DNA of 64,000 nucleotides from Streptohalobacillus salinus (GTDB taxonomy: Bacteria > Bacillota > Bacilli > Bacillales > Amphibacillaceae): NCBI RefSeq assembly GCF_003201605.1, contig NZ_QJJR01000006.1, positions 62,001-126,000 on the forward strand. Direction: 5' to 3'. A model generated the notes under the pieces. That model ran no database searches, was not told the origin of the DNA, and worked only from the letters and a program-made list of their open reading frames with translations. Positions 8,319 through 22,252 of this stretch are shown here, piece by piece. The first letter of the stretch is position 1. Each line of letters starts with the position of its first letter. The translations under genes were made by a program, and so were the position numbers.

Positions 8319-9796
8319 TATTTTGCACCTCCCATAACTGGGCGTTTCTTATGATGTTCAGTTGCTTGTTCATAAGCATAAGCCGCACGGTAAATCATTT
8401 GTTCATCAAAGTGCTTCGCAATGATTTGCAAACCAATTGGCAAGCCCTCATCGTCACTAAAACCACATGGTAATGACATCCCTGGGACACCTGCTAAGTT
8501 AACCGGAATGGTTAAGACGTCATCTGCGTACATCAACAGTGGATCATCAATTTTCTCGCCAACTTTATAAGCAGGTGTTGGTGAGGTTGGTCCAACGATG
8601 ATGTCGTAGTTTTCGAATACTTTATCAAAATCTTGTTTAATCAACGTTCGAACTTGTTGGGCTTTTTTGTAATAGGCATCATAGTAACCTGAACTAAGCG
8701 CAAACGTTCCAAGCATAATCCGGCGCTTAACTTCATCACCAAAACCTTCACTGCGTGTGTTTTTAAACACATCAATCATATTCTCCGCATGATCGGTCCG
8801 TTTACCATAACGAATCCCATCAAAACGGGCAAGGTTTGCTGATGCTTCTGAAGAAGCAAGTAAATAATAAGCCGCAACTGCATATTTTGAATGTGGCAAT
8901 GATACTTCTTCAACCGTTGCTCCTAATGATTTAAATACTTCAATGGCTGCTTCAACCTTTTCGCGTACTTCTGGTTGAATACCTTCTTGACTCGATAAGT
9001 ATTCACGCGGCACAGCAATTTTCAATCCTTCGACACCCTTTTTTAGGGCATCATGATAATTAGGGACATCCACATTGGCTGATGTTGAATCCATTTTGTC
9101 ATGACCAGCAATGACGTTCAATACATAGGCATTGTCTTCGACCGTTCGCGTTAATGGTCCAATTTGATCAAGTGATGAGGCAAAGGCTACCAATCCAAAC
9201 CGTGAAACTAGACCATAAGTTGGTTTTAAACCGACAACCCCGCAAAATGAAGCAGGTTGACGAATCGATCCACCTGTATCTGAACCGAGAGAGAAGAATA
9301 CTTCTCCGGCTGCCACAGAAGCTGCTGAACCACCGCTTGAACCACCGGGAACATAATCGGTATTCCACGGGTTTCGCGTATCAAAATAACTTGAATTTTC
9401 AGTTGTTGAACCCATCGCAAACTCATCCATGTTTAACTTACCGATCGTAATCACATTCTTTTTGTTCAAACGTTCCATCACGGTCGCATCATACAAGGGG
9501 TTATCAAAGTTACTTAATAATTGACTCGCACATGTTGTCCGTAGCCCTTTAGTGACGATGTTATCTTTAATACCTGCTGGAATCCCAAATAAGGGATGGT
9601 TATTTTGATCAATCTCTTGATCTAATTGTGCCGCTTGTTTCAAGGCAGCTTCTTTGTTAAGGGTAATGAATGCCTTGACTTGATCGTCTACAGCATCGAT
9701 TTGGTCATAAGAAGCTTGAACTAAATCCGTAACGGTTAGTTCTTTGTTATGTAGCTTCTGTTGTAATTCTTCTAATGTATAATCAAAAACAGACAT
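8318..9796 (-). CDS. gatA: Asp-tRNA(Asn)/Glu-tRNA(Gln) amidotransferase subunit A
   Basis: The glutaminase subunit of GatCAB, an amidase-signature enzyme that releases ammonia from glutamine for channelling to GatB. The Ser-cisSer-Lys triad region is visible: [10 protein letters not shown] carries the lysine and [16 protein letters not shown] together with [13 protein letters not shown] carry the serines. Length (492) is normal. It lies 14 bases after gatC and overlaps gatB by one base. The start is supported by GGAGGCACG shortly upstream. Loss of this complex would be lethal in an organism lacking GlnRS, as is usual for Bacilli. Confidence 0.96.
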   Translation of the reverse strand: MSVFDYTLEELQQKLHNKELTVTDLVQASYDQIDAVDDQVKAFITLNKEAALKQAAQLDQEIDQNNHPLFGIPAGIKDNIVTKGLRTTCASQLLSNFDNPLYDATVMERLNKKNVITIGKLNMDEFAMGSTTENSSYFDTRNPWNTDYVPGGSSGGSAASVAAGEVFFSLGSDTGGSIRQPASFCGVVGLKPTYGLVSRFGLVAFASSLDQIGPLTRTVEDNAYVLNVIAGHDKMDSTSANVDVPNYHDALKKGVEGLKIAVPREYLSSQEGIQPEVREKVEAAIEVFKSLGATVEEVSLPHSKYAVAAYYLLASSEASANLARFDGIRYGKRTDHAENMIDVFKNTRSEGFGDEVKRRIMLGTFALSSGYYDAYYKKAQQVRTLIKQDFDKVFENYDIIVGPTSPTPAYKVGEKIDDPLLMYADDVLTIPVNLAGVPGMSLPCGFSDDEGLPIGLQIIAKHFDEQMIYRAAYAYEQATEHHKKRPVMGGAK

Positions 9797-9810
9797 TGAC
9801 GTGCCTCCTA

Positions 9811-10098
9811 TTATAAAATTGTTGGGACTTTAAACTGATTGTTCTGATGATCTGTCGCATTATTTAACGCATCTTCACGATCAATCCACTTACGTGGTTC
9901 ATCTTTACGCATCACATTTTTTAAATCCAGTACGTGCGTGGTTGGTTCGACCCCTGTTGTATCAAGTTCGTTTAAAAGTTCTGCATAGTGAATAATATCA
10001 CCTAATTGCTTTGTCATTGTATCTACTTCATCATCTGTAATCGCAAGACGGGCTAAATGTGCCACATGTCTTACTTGATCTTTTGAAATATCTGTCAT
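9811..10098 (-). CDS. gatC: Asp-tRNA(Asn)/Glu-tRNA(Gln) amidotransferase subunit C
   Basis: The small 95-residue subunit that wraps around the GatA/GatB interface and stabilises the complex. It has the family start [17 protein letters not shown] and the closing MRKDEP and [10 protein letters not shown] motifs. It is the first gene of gatC-gatA-gatB, with GGAGGTG upstream of the ATG. It is separated from camS by a gap that contains a 12-bp inverted repeat. Confidence 0.95.
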   Translation of the reverse strand: MTDISKDQVRHVAHLARLAITDDEVDTMTKQLGDIIHYAELLNELDTTGVEPTTHVLDLKNVMRKDEPRKWIDREDALNNATDHQNNQFKVPTIL

Positions 10099-10142
10099 TT
10101 ATCTACACCTCCACTATTTATTCCTACCTGTCGTTAAACATA

Positions 10143-10202
10143 CTTCTGATAATAGCAAACTTTTAAGCGTTTAGGCAACTATTCGTTAATTATTATCAGA
10201 AG
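10143..10202. repeat. 12-bp inverted repeat between camS and gatC
   Basis: CTTCTGATAATA (10143-10154) is repeated in inverted orientation as TATTATCAGAAG (10191-10202) with a 36-base loop. No T run follows on the minus strand. It could be an operator pair or a weak terminator-like structure after camS. The position between two minus-strand genes does not decide this. Confidence 0.5.
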
Positions 10203-10223
10203 ATTTCGAGCAATACCTACAAC

Positions 10224-11381
10224 TTAACGTTCATATACATGAACAAACGGTTCATCTTCACCACGTTTTCGAGTAATTAAGCTTTCTTGTTTATTACTCG
10301 ACTTGATAATGACTTCAATATCAAAATAGCTTTGGAAGCTCTCCATTACTAACCCGTAAACATATTGGGTAAAACCTACAACTTCGGCCTGTCCTTGAAA
10401 CTCGATCGGAATCTCTAATGTTAATGACTGAATTTGATCACCAATGAAGAATCCCTCACCAATGAGACCCACATAATTCGGGAAAAATTCGGCAATGTCT
10501 TGCTTAAAATCTTCTATTGTTGCCGATAAATCTGGATCTAAATTCCTTGCCTCTGTGGACGGGAAGAGAACATAATTATCATTAATCGTTTCCCAATCAC
10601 CGACAGAAGATGATCCTCCTGAAACCGTTGTTTGAGCTACAAAGTTTCCTGGAACGAGTCCACTTCTTGGCGCCTCTCGGTAAATTGCCAGCATAATGGG
10701 TACATCAGTCAAACCATCTTTTTGTCTCAAACGCTCCACAACTGTATCCGCAATGCGATTCGCTTCCGTCATCATGGTTGACTCTGGAATATCCTCATAA
10801 TATGTCGGACCGCCTACTTCCGTTTGAAAACTATAATTTGATTTCATCGCAATCCCAAGAGCAATCCCCGCTAATTGAACTGATTGATCATCCGTTCGCT
10901 TTAAAAAGTTTTGTTCTAAAATATGCGATAAATATTTTGGGTTTTCTCGCTCTTGCTCCAATTTCACATCGGTAGCCGCATCCGTTGCATAGTCAACCGA
11001 TGGGTTTAAACCAAATGGAGCCGCTTCTGATTCCCGCTCCAACCAACTATACAGCTCACTCTGGCCAATCTGCTGTCCCTCTTGAAAGAAATGCGAATCC
11101 GGGTCAAATACATCAACTGCATGACGTCGCAAATCATTCTCAAGGGTTCGAATATCTAAGCGATTAGCCACTTGATTAGTCGTTACGCCTCGAGACTGAC
11201 TAAGTCGATAGGGCAGTAACACTTGGTATTCTGAATCTGACACTTCATAACTTGGGATAATCGCTGTTTCCTGTTGTTCAGTTGGTAGTGTTTCGTCAAC
11301 AACCTCTTCAGGATCATTAAAGTTAGGTGCACACCCAACCAAGAGGACCGAAGCGATTATATATAACAGTATACGTTTCAT
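10224..11381 (-). CDS. camS: CamS-family sex pheromone lipoprotein
   Basis: A lipoprotein of the CamS/YerH family, named after the staphylococcal precursor of the cAM373-type sex pheromone peptide. The signal peptide MKRILLYIIASVLLVGC ends in a lipobox (VGC), with the mature protein starting at that cysteine. The rest is an extracellular domain of about 365 residues containing the family motifs GVTTNQVANRLDIRTLE and NYVLFPSTEAR. A longer frame exists upstream, but the chosen ATG follows AAAGGAGG and gives the signal peptide. It sits directly after ligA, as in Bacillus. The processed signal peptide could be released as a small peptide, though no pheromone activity is established here. Confidence 0.9.
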   Translation of the reverse strand: MKRILLYIIASVLLVGCAPNFNDPEEVVDETLPTEQQETAIIPSYEVSDSEYQVLLPYRLSQSRGVTTNQVANRLDIRTLENDLRRHAVDVFDPDSHFFQEGQQIGQSELYSWLERESEAAPFGLNPSVDYATDAATDVKLEQERENPKYLSHILEQNFLKRTDDQSVQLAGIALGIAMKSNYSFQTEVGGPTYYEDIPESTMMTEANRIADTVVERLRQKDGLTDVPIMLAIYREAPRSGLVPGNFVAQTTVSGGSSSVGDWETINDNYVLFPSTEARNLDPDLSATIEDFKQDIAEFFPNYVGLIGEGFFIGDQIQSLTLEIPIEFQGQAEVVGFTQYVYGLVMESFQSYFDIEVIIKSSNKQESLITRKRGEDEPFVHVYER

Positions 11382-11397
11382 CAAATGTCCTCCTTTC

Positions 11398-15635
<4,238 letters not shown>

Positions 15636-15648
15636 ATCTCTCACCGCC

Positions 15649-16335
15649 TTAAGTTATCTGTTTAATTTGCACTGTTTTGATTGCTTGTTTGAAATCGGTA
15701 TATAAGCTGTTTCCAACCACAACCGTATCAGCATAAGCTGCCATTTTTTCTGCATCCGCTAAGGTATAAATGCCACCACCGTAAATGAGTTGTGTTTCTT
15801 TCAAGTGTGGACGAATTGCTTTTAACAGTTCGACGTCACCATAAGTTCCAGAATACTCTAAGTAAAAGAACGGCAAGTGAAAGACGTGTTCTGTCATCTT
15901 TGCATATGCAATCACATCTTCCTTATCTGGCAAGCGGCATTGTGCTTTTTTATAAGCCTTCGCCTCTGGGTTCATAATACAATAACCTTCAGCGCTTACT
16001 TGATCAAAATTTATCATCGGTCCGAAGGTTTTAATCGCTTCATGTTGTACATCCATCATCCATTTTTTATTTGTGGCATTTAGAACAAGAGGAATGAAGT
16101 AGTAGTCAAATCCAGGAGAAATTGCGTCTTTATTGGTAACTTCTAACACAACCGGGACTTCAAATCGACGAATATGTGACAGTAAGTCAAGGACACCATC
16201 TAAGGTGATCTGATCGGTTCCACCGACAATAATCGCATCGGTACCGGAAGTGCAAACTTGATCTAATTGTTCGTCCGTTAACGCTTTTGCTGGGTCTAAT
16301 TTAAATACATGTCGCCATGTTGAGCTATCTAACAT
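15649..16335 (-). CDS. pcrB: heptaprenylglyceryl phosphate synthase PcrB
   Basis: A TIM-barrel prenyltransferase that joins heptaprenyl diphosphate to sn-glycerol-1-phosphate, giving archaeal-type ether lipids of unknown purpose in Bacillales. The family signatures are the N-terminal [24 protein letters not shown], the [10 protein letters not shown] stretch, and the phosphate-binding LIYGGGI plus [11 protein letters not shown] near the C-terminus. Length (228) is normal. It is the first gene of the pcrB-pcrA-ligA-camS unit. GAGGG precedes the ATG, and a TATAAT box lies about 40 bases upstream (16372-16377) without a clear -35 partner. Confidence 0.93.
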   Translation of the reverse strand: MLDSSTWRHVFKLDPAKALTDEQLDQVCTSGTDAIIVGGTDQITLDGVLDLLSHIRRFEVPVVLEVTNKDAISPGFDYYFIPLVLNATNKKWMMDVQHEAIKTFGPMINFDQVSAEGYCIMNPEAKAYKKAQCRLPDKEDVIAYAKMTEHVFHLPFFYLEYSGTYGDVELLKAIRPHLKETQLIYGGGIYTLADAEKMAAYADTVVVGNSLYTDFKQAIKTVQIKQIT

Positions 16336-16450
16336 ATCGAACCCTCACTTTATATTGAAATTCATCATTTTATTATAACAAAAACGGACATATGTTTGTT
16401 AAATTGCACTAAGAAAATCGAGAAAATCTCTAGCGCCATTCCTTTATCTG

Positions 16451-16511
16451 TAAAAAAAGAAAAACACATCCACGCTCAACTGCCCAGCAGTTTTACACCG
16501 ATGTGTTTTTC
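16451..16511 (-). terminator. terminator after the yerB-yerC-oxidoreductase unit
   Basis: AAAACACATC (16461-16470) pairs with GATGTGTTTTT (16500-16510). An inner stem (ACTGC/GCAGT) forms the loop arm. On the minus strand the hairpin is followed by CTTTTTTTAC. It lies just beyond the Gfo/Idh/MocA gene. Confidence 0.8.
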
Positions 16512-16523
16512 ATCTTTATGTTT

Positions 16524-17510
16524 TTATTTTTTGTCACTTGGGAAGACTAATCCGATTTTTGCGCGTGCTGTATCTAATACGTCCATCGTCTGCAGGGACA
16601 CCTCAAAACGATTCACATTACTTTCGATTTCCCCTGCTTTAATGAGCGCAGCAAAGTGGTCTGCTTCATAGTACATTGAATTCGTTCGTTGATCCACACT
16701 AATATCACTTTCATTTCCTTCTTTATCAATTAACGTTAACCCAAGCATGTCACTCCATTTTTTTATAACAATCGAACCGTTCTCACCTTGCACCTCAGAT
16801 GCTAGTCCGCTGTTGGTAATTTTAGAGAACATTAAATCCGCTTGAAAATCTCCATAATCCAGTAAAACAGTCCCTGCACCGTCTACTCCTGACGCTAACA
16901 TATGCGCTGCGGCTTCAACGCGTTTTGGTGCGCCAAATAACTGTACAATCGGATAAATGGTATAAACGCCAATGTCCATCAAGGAACCGTTTGATAAATC
17001 TGGTTTAAAGGCATTAAGTATTTCACCTTCTTTATAGCGATCATAACGTGATGAATACTGACAGAAGTTGCCAACGATTCGACGAATCGGCGCAATCGCA
17101 TCAAACATCTCCTTCAACTGTTCGAAGTTTGGTACGTGTGTTGTTTTCATCGCTTCCATCAACGTAACATTATTTGTTTTTGCTGCCTCAATCATTGCTT
17201 GAACTTCTCTTTGATTTGAAGCCATCGGCTTCTCAACGAGTACATGTTTTTTACCTTGTAAACACATTATTGCTTGTTCAGCATGAAGTGCCGTAGGGCT
17301 TGCAATATAAACCGCATCAAACGCTTTGCTTTGACTAAAGCCTTCCATGTCAGTGTAGGTTACATCACAATCATACTTTTCAGCAAACGCTTTTGCCTTT
17401 TCGGTTGTCCGTGAATAGACCGCACCCACCGTGTATTGTTTCGTTTGTAAAGCTGCATCCAAAAACCGATCAGTAATCCAATTTGTTCCAATGATTCCTA
17501 AACGTATCAT
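16524..17510 (-). CDS. Gfo/Idh/MocA-family oxidoreductase
   Basis: A 328-residue NAD(P)-dependent dehydrogenase. The N-terminal Rossmann fold starts IRLGIIGTNWITDRFL (a GxxxxxxxxF variant, since the usual GxGxxG is degenerate here), followed by DAVYIASPTALHAEQ and the diagnostic EKPMA motif. The C-terminal alpha/beta domain has LMDIGVYTIYPIVQLFGAP with the conserved GVY core. The substrate is not evident. Its start overlaps the yerC stop by four bases, so it is cotranscribed with yerB and yerC. In B. subtilis that position is taken by yerD, so this is a replacement or an inserted gene. Confidence 0.88.
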   Translation of the reverse strand: MIRLGIIGTNWITDRFLDAALQTKQYTVGAVYSRTTEKAKAFAEKYDCDVTYTDMEGFSQSKAFDAVYIASPTALHAEQAIMCLQGKKHVLVEKPMASNQREVQAMIEAAKTNNVTLMEAMKTTHVPNFEQLKEMFDAIAPIRRIVGNFCQYSSRYDRYKEGEILNAFKPDLSNGSLMDIGVYTIYPIVQLFGAPKRVEAAAHMLASGVDGAGTVLLDYGDFQADLMFSKITNSGLASEVQGENGSIVIKKWSDMLGLTLIDKEGNESDISVDQRTNSMYYEADHFAALIKAGEIESNVNRFEVSLQTMDVLDTARAKIGLVFPSDKK

Positions 17511-17809
17511 TTGCCTTCCTCCTTATTTATCCGCGCTAACACCGTTTCATAACCGCCACTACCATAGGTTAAACAACGCTTTACTCTCGAAATCGTTGTG
17601 GTCGACGCATGTGACTCATCAACAATCGCATGATAGGTTTGTCCTTCTGATAGCATCTTTGCAACCGTTAAACGCTGCATCAATGCTTGAAGTTCGTTCA
17701 TCGTGGCCAAATCATCAAAAAATTGATAGCATTCTTCTTTATTTTCTAATGATAAAATCGCTTCAAACAACTGGTCGAGCTGGTCACCGCGTAATTTGTC
17801 TATCTGCAT
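17507..17809 (-). CDS. yerC: YerC/TrpR-like regulator
   Basis: A 100-residue member of the YerC/YecD family, related in sequence to the E. coli Trp repressor. The TrpR-like core is visible: MNELQALMQRLTVAKMLSEGQTYHAIVDESHASTTTISRVKRCL, where the segment after TYHAIV is the helix-turn-helix. DNA targets are not known with certainty for this group. GGGGGAG precedes the ATG. It lies 17 bases after yerB and overlaps the downstream dehydrogenase gene by four bases, so it may control or be coregulated with that gene. Confidence 0.88.
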   Translation of the reverse strand: MQIDKLRGDQLDQLFEAILSLENKEECYQFFDDLATMNELQALMQRLTVAKMLSEGQTYHAIVDESHASTTTISRVKRCLTYGSGGYETVLARINKEEGK

Positions 17810-17826
17810 CGTTACTGTCTCCCCCT

Positions 17827-18867
17827 TTATTCGACTGTGACACGTTCAATACCGGTTGACGTTGGAATAACATTAATCCATGTTTTACCAGGAACGAACC
17901 CAACCGCTTCTCCGCTTTGAACAGGAATAATCCGTCCATCTCTGTTTTCCCAAGCTACTTCTTTAGCCACACCTTTTTGGATTAAGAGCGCATCACCACC
18001 ACTTGAGAAATCAATTTCACGACGGCCAACATCATCAGCAATTTCGTGATACGTTTCTAAAATAAAGACGTTATCTAAAGCAATTGGCGTACTGTCTGAT
18101 AACTCAACCGTTTGACTTTGTCCGTTGTAGCGATGGTAGGTTTCTGTATCTGATTGATAAACGTACCGGACTGATTCATTCCCGTAATACAAGGTTACCT
18201 CATTTGCTGGGTTCCCCTCAAGACCGGTCATTTCTTCATCAGATAAGAAGGTTAATGGCTCGTAAGTGGTTTCCATTTCATACCCTTTTTCTTTTGCAGT
18301 TTCTGCAATCGCATCAAAGATAACGTAAGAGTTGTGCGGTGCAACCCGGAATGACTCGCGCTTAAACAGTTGACGGTCATTATCATAATACGCACCATTC
18401 AGATGGTCTGCCGCACCATTTTTTAACATATTTTCAATAAACGTCGCTGCGCCGTGGTAAACATATAGCGCATTATAGTCATCAGCCAAATTAAAGTAAT
18501 AAGGTCGTGCGCTTCGTACCGGTCCGACAACCTCTGGTTGTTCGCTATGGAACATTGCCATTAATCTCGTTGTTTGTCCTTCAGATAAAATTTCAAATAC
18601 CATATCGGCTTGAGATAAGCCAGACTGCGGTCTAGCACGCGGATGGTTATTAACCATAACGTTTATAAAACGTTGCGTGGGTACCTCGTCTGTTTCAATA
18701 CCAGTTAGTGGGAAACGTTCTTTTTCCTCAACCTCGATTGGCTCTCTCTCTTTTTCCGTCGTATCGTTTTTACTGTGATCAGTTACTTGGCGTTCTGCAT
18801 CTTCATCATTACTACACCCAACAAACACAAGCATACTTAACATCACTAACAGTATGTATCTTTTCAT
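17827..18867 (-). CDS. yerB: YerB-like DUF3048 lipoprotein
   Basis: A 346-residue lipoprotein. MKRYILLVMLSMLVFVGC is a type II signal peptide with lipobox VGC, followed by a Asp/Glu/Lys-rich linker of about 45 residues. The DUF3048 domain follows with PRARPQSGLSQADMVFEILSEG and GPVRSARPYYFNLA, and a C-terminal YerB domain ends GKTWINVIPT. Related proteins are thought to act at the cell surface, but the activity is unproven. The chosen ATG follows AAGGGTG; the longer upstream frame lacks a signal. It is the first gene of the yerB-yerC-dehydrogenase unit, as in Bacillus. Confidence 0.9.
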   Translation of the reverse strand: MKRYILLVMLSMLVFVGCSNDEDAERQVTDHSKNDTTEKEREPIEVEEKERFPLTGIETDEVPTQRFINVMVNNHPRARPQSGLSQADMVFEILSEGQTTRLMAMFHSEQPEVVGPVRSARPYYFNLADDYNALYVYHGAATFIENMLKNGAADHLNGAYYDNDRQLFKRESFRVAPHNSYVIFDAIAETAKEKGYEMETTYEPLTFLSDEEMTGLEGNPANEVTLYYGNESVRYVYQSDTETYHRYNGQSQTVELSDSTPIALDNVFILETYHEIADDVGRREIDFSSGGDALLIQKGVAKEVAWENRDGRIIPVQSGEAVGFVPGKTWINVIPTSTGIERVTVE

Positions 18868-19160
18868 TCGCTCATCACCCTTCACTAAAATGATTGACTC
18901 CATTGTCTTCTTTAAGTATAACAAATAATCACACAAACCGGGTAACATAAATCAATTGTAGGCTTATCATCATGGTTTAGATACTTTTTATTAATGCTCG
19001 CGCATATGTTACAGGTTGTAACACATGCGAAACATATCACAACCAACGTGATAATCGACCGCTTTCTTCCATGCTCTATCCCATTTCTAATACATGTTAT
19101 ACACTTAGCTTAGCAGTACGATAATCACACAACTATCAGTAACACAGAGGAGGACATAGC

Positions 19161-20477
19161 ATGACAAAACAACTAAAAATTGCAACGATTGGCGGCGGTT
19201 CTAGTTATACCCCTGAATTGGTCGAAGGATTGATTAAGCATTACGATGAATTTCCAGTTACCGAATTATGGCTTGTCGATATTAAAGCAGGCGAGGATAA
19301 GTTAAACATTGTTGGTGCACTAGCAATGCGTATGATAAAAAAAGCCGGCTTACCCATTGATGTCCATTTAACACTTAACCGAGAAGCAGCACTCAAAAAT
19401 GCTGACTTTGTAACAACCCAGTTTCGGGTTGGTTTACTGGAAGCGCGCGGAAAAGATGAGCGTATCCCGTTAACGTATGATGTTATCGGGCAAGAAACCA
19501 ACGGTGCAGGTGGTTTATTTAAAGGCTTGCGCACTATTCCAGTCATTTTAGACATCTGCCGTGACATTGAGCGTCTCTGTCCAAATGCTTGGTTAATCAA
19601 CTTTACCAACCCTGCTGGTATGGTGACTGAGGCTGTTTTACGTTACTCTAACATTAAGAAAGTTGTCGGTCTTTGCAACGTACCCATTGGCATTGAAATG
19701 GGCGTAGCAAAGTTACTTGATGTTGACCACTCTCGGATTCGAATTGACTTTGCCGGGTTAAATCATATGGTATACGGCCTCGATGTATTTCTTGATGGTG
19801 TCAGTGTCAAAGATGAGGTCGTTGATAAGTTAACCGACCCTGAACAAACAAGTTTTGTGAAGAACATCGAAGGTATTGGTTATGATCCTGCCTTTATTCG
19901 TGCGTTAGGTGTGTTAACATGCCCGTATCACAATTACTACTACAAACACCGTGATATGCTTGAAAAACAGCACAAAGAAGCCAAAGAACAAGGGACACGA
20001 GCAGAAGTTGTCTTAAAACTTGAAAGTGAGCTGTTTGAACTTTATCAAGATGAAAACTTAGCCATCAAACCTCCTCAGCTAGAAGAGCGTGGGGGCGCTT
20101 ATTACTCTGAGGCTGCGGTTCGGTTAATCACTTCTATTTATAATGACACGTGTGATATTCAACCTGTCAATACGAGAAACAACGGGGCGATAAAATCACT
20201 TCCAGATGAGTCAGCAGTAGAAATCAGTTCGGTAATCACAAAAGATGGTCCTAAACCGATTGCCATCGGCGACTTACCTGTGGCAACACGGGGATTGGTG
20301 CAACAGATTAAATCCTTTGAACGCCTTAGTGCAGAAGCAGCTGTGACTGGCAATTATGATTTAGCGGTCACAGCCTTAGCGATTAATCCATTGACGCCTT
20401 CTGATACAATTGCCAGAGCGATTGTCGATGAAATGATGGAAGCTCATAAACAATATTTACCGCAATTCTTTAAGTAA
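19161..20477 (+). CDS. 6-phospho-beta-glucosidase, GH family 4
   Basis: A 438-residue family 4 glycosidase, an NAD+- and metal-dependent enzyme that oxidises at C3, eliminates and rehydrates, hydrolysing 6-phospho-beta-glucosides such as cellobiose-6-phosphate. The NAD site is ATIGGGSSYTPELVEG. The metal site uses the cysteine in LCNVPIG and the histidine in GLNHMVYGL. NPAGMVTEAV follows the usual INFTNP motif. GGAGGACA precedes the ATG. No PTS transporter or sugar regulator lies next to it, so uptake of its substrate must be encoded elsewhere. LicH and CelF are the closest known names, but I cannot choose between them. Confidence 0.92.
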   Translation: MTKQLKIATIGGGSSYTPELVEGLIKHYDEFPVTELWLVDIKAGEDKLNIVGALAMRMIKKAGLPIDVHLTLNREAALKNADFVTTQFRVGLLEARGKDERIPLTYDVIGQETNGAGGLFKGLRTIPVILDICRDIERLCPNAWLINFTNPAGMVTEAVLRYSNIKKVVGLCNVPIGIEMGVAKLLDVDHSRIRIDFAGLNHMVYGLDVFLDGVSVKDEVVDKLTDPEQTSFVKNIEGIGYDPAFIRALGVLTCPYHNYYYKHRDMLEKQHKEAKEQGTRAEVVLKLESELFELYQDENLAIKPPQLEERGGAYYSEAAVRLITSIYNDTCDIQPVNTRNNGAIKSLPDESAVEISSVITKDGPKPIAIGDLPVATRGLVQQIKSFERLSAEAAVTGNYDLAVTALAINPLTPSDTIARAIVDEMMEAHKQYLPQFFK

Positions 20478-20493
20478 TAAATCAGTTAGCTCA

Positions 20494-20530
20494 CCCCCCT
20501 CATCGCGAACATGCGATGAGGGGGTTTCTT
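20494..20530 (+). terminator. terminator of the GH4 gene
   Basis: A perfect 12-bp stem, CCCCCTCATCGC (20495-20506) with GCGATGAGGGGG (20513-20524), loop of six bases, followed by TTTCTTTT. It lies immediately after the GH4 stop codon. Confidence 0.9.
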
Positions 20531-20732
20531 TTGCTTTATACATAATTGCTAGCAATAGGGGCACTTGAGAAAAACTAATATTTTGATGGATATGTGGCTT
20601 CTTTTTCCAGAAATGGTGACAACCATTAACCTGATCAGTAAAAGAATAACGCTAAAGTCATTTCACTTGCTTTTCTATGTCTAATCGGGCACGATAAAAC
20701 ATGGACAAAAAATACATAACGGAGGAACCATC

Positions 20733-22019
20733 ATGGCTTACAAAAAAATTGCACTATGGAAAAGCATCAAGACTCATGCCATTCTTATTTTAGTTACTGT
20801 CTTACTGATCAACGCGGCACTCTCTAGCTTTATTTTATACCTTATTGAGATGACCGGCTTTGAGTTAGGAATCTTAGGCGCCTTCTTGTCGAACTTTATG
20901 AACATTATTTTAGCGACAATCTTGATAGCCGTCTTTCTTAACTATTACATCATTCGTCCAATCCGCAATATGGAACGAACCATTTATCAATTTGAACAGG
21001 GTGAACGCAAAGCTCGTGTCGCTTCTAGAAACTTTAATGAAATTGGCCGTTTAGCAGAGCGTCTTAACCAACTCTTTGATGAAATCAATGATTCAGAACA
21101 GCAAAAAAACCAAGAAATTATAACGATTGAAGACAAAACAACCCATTTAGCACAGCAACTCGACCATTTAACGGGTGCATTTGAAGGGTTAGGCTCATCA
21201 TTTGAGAAGGTGACCGCAACAACAACCGATCAACTTAGCACCTTTGAAGAAACGTCGGCCTTGTCTGAAGAAACCGAAGACCGCTTCACTGAAATCACAG
21301 AAACGTTACTCCAATTAACAACGGACTTCAATGGGATGCAAGTCCAAACAGATCAAGGAACGAAACAAGTCACCGAATCATCGAAAGCAATGCGCCACAT
21401 CGCAACCGAAGCAACTGAAACCAAAGCGCTTGTTCATGTCTTAACAGCCGAAATTGAACGCATTCAAGATGTTGTTACTTTGATTAATGATATTGCTGAA
21501 CAAACCAATCTCCTCGCACTAAATGCTTCAATTGAAGCCGCTCGCGCTGGGGAACATGGTAAAGGCTTTTCGATTGTTGCTGATGAAGTACGTAAGCTTG
21601 CCGAGCGTTCAGTCGAAGCAACGTCAAGTGTTAATGAAACCGTTCAAGGTATTCTTAAACAGGTTAACTCATTTACGCAGCAATCGGACCAACAAGCCAA
21701 TACCATCGACATAGAATCAGAAAAAATCTTAGCGATTAATGAAGGGTTTGCTGCGTTCACGAAGCAAATTAACCAATCTCTCACATCGTTTGATCAAATG
21801 GCACAAAATGCTAAAATCGTTCAACAATCAAGTCAAGAGATTGCAGCTGCAATGGCTGACGCTACCGAAAAATCCGAAGATACTACTACCAATATCGTTG
21901 ATACACATGAGCAGATGCAAACGCATATCGACTCTATTAAAACGATTCGAAGTGAAATCTTCAATTTAAAAGCCTTATTCCAATCCGAAACGATGCAAGA
22001 AGTCAGTGAATCAAATTAA
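20733..22019 (+). CDS. methyl-accepting chemotaxis protein without extracellular sensor domain
   Basis: A 428-residue chemoreceptor. Two membrane segments (about residues 15-38 and 50-72) are separated by only about a dozen residues, so there is no periplasmic-type ligand domain. A HAMP domain follows ([19 protein letters not shown]) and then the cytoplasmic signalling coiled coil with the conserved hairpin [38 protein letters not shown]. It may sense membrane, redox or intracellular cues, or signal through a partner. GGAGGAACC precedes the ATG. It is alone on the plus strand between the GH4 gene and the end of the purine operon. Confidence 0.9.
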   Translation: MAYKKIALWKSIKTHAILILVTVLLINAALSSFILYLIEMTGFELGILGAFLSNFMNIILATILIAVFLNYYIIRPIRNMERTIYQFEQGERKARVASRNFNEIGRLAERLNQLFDEINDSEQQKNQEIITIEDKTTHLAQQLDHLTGAFEGLGSSFEKVTATTTDQLSTFEETSALSEETEDRFTEITETLLQLTTDFNGMQVQTDQGTKQVTESSKAMRHIATEATETKALVHVLTAEIERIQDVVTLINDIAEQTNLLALNASIEAARAGEHGKGFSIVADEVRKLAERSVEATSSVNETVQGILKQVNSFTQQSDQQANTIDIESEKILAINEGFAAFTKQINQSLTSFDQMAQNAKIVQQSSQEIAAAMADATEKSEDTTTNIVDTHEQMQTHIDSIKTIRSEIFNLKALFQSETMQEVSESN

Positions 22020-22200
22020 GACAAACCACTTGTTGCAAGTCAATGCCCCTCCACCTAACGGTCTCACGGCCGCTTAGATGGGGGGCTTGTGACTACTCAA
22101 TAGTGCGAACGGTCTTTCCACCTCCTATGTGAGCGTGTTATGACCTTCTAAGACAGAAATTTCTTTCTTTGCTTAACGCGAGACCTGTTACCAGCCACAC

Positions 22201-22248
22201 AAAAAGCAGGGATGAACAACGCATATATGTTGTTCATCCCTGCTTTTT
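22201..22248. terminator. bidirectional terminator at the end of the pur operon
   Basis: A near-perfect 18-bp stem, AAAGCAGGGATGAACAAC against GTTGTTCATCCCTGCTTT, with a short loop, flanked by A and T runs on both sides. It closes purD on the minus strand and can also stop transcription from the chemoreceptor gene. Confidence 0.92.
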
Positions 22249-22252
22249 TATA

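Noticed and set aside
17431-17859. 142-codon open frame on the plus strand
   Set aside because: It spans the ends of three real minus-strand genes and has no recognisable product.
22045-22085. GC-rich imperfect hairpin after the chemoreceptor gene
   Set aside because: Several mismatches and no following T run; the strong bidirectional hairpin at 22201 is the better terminator.
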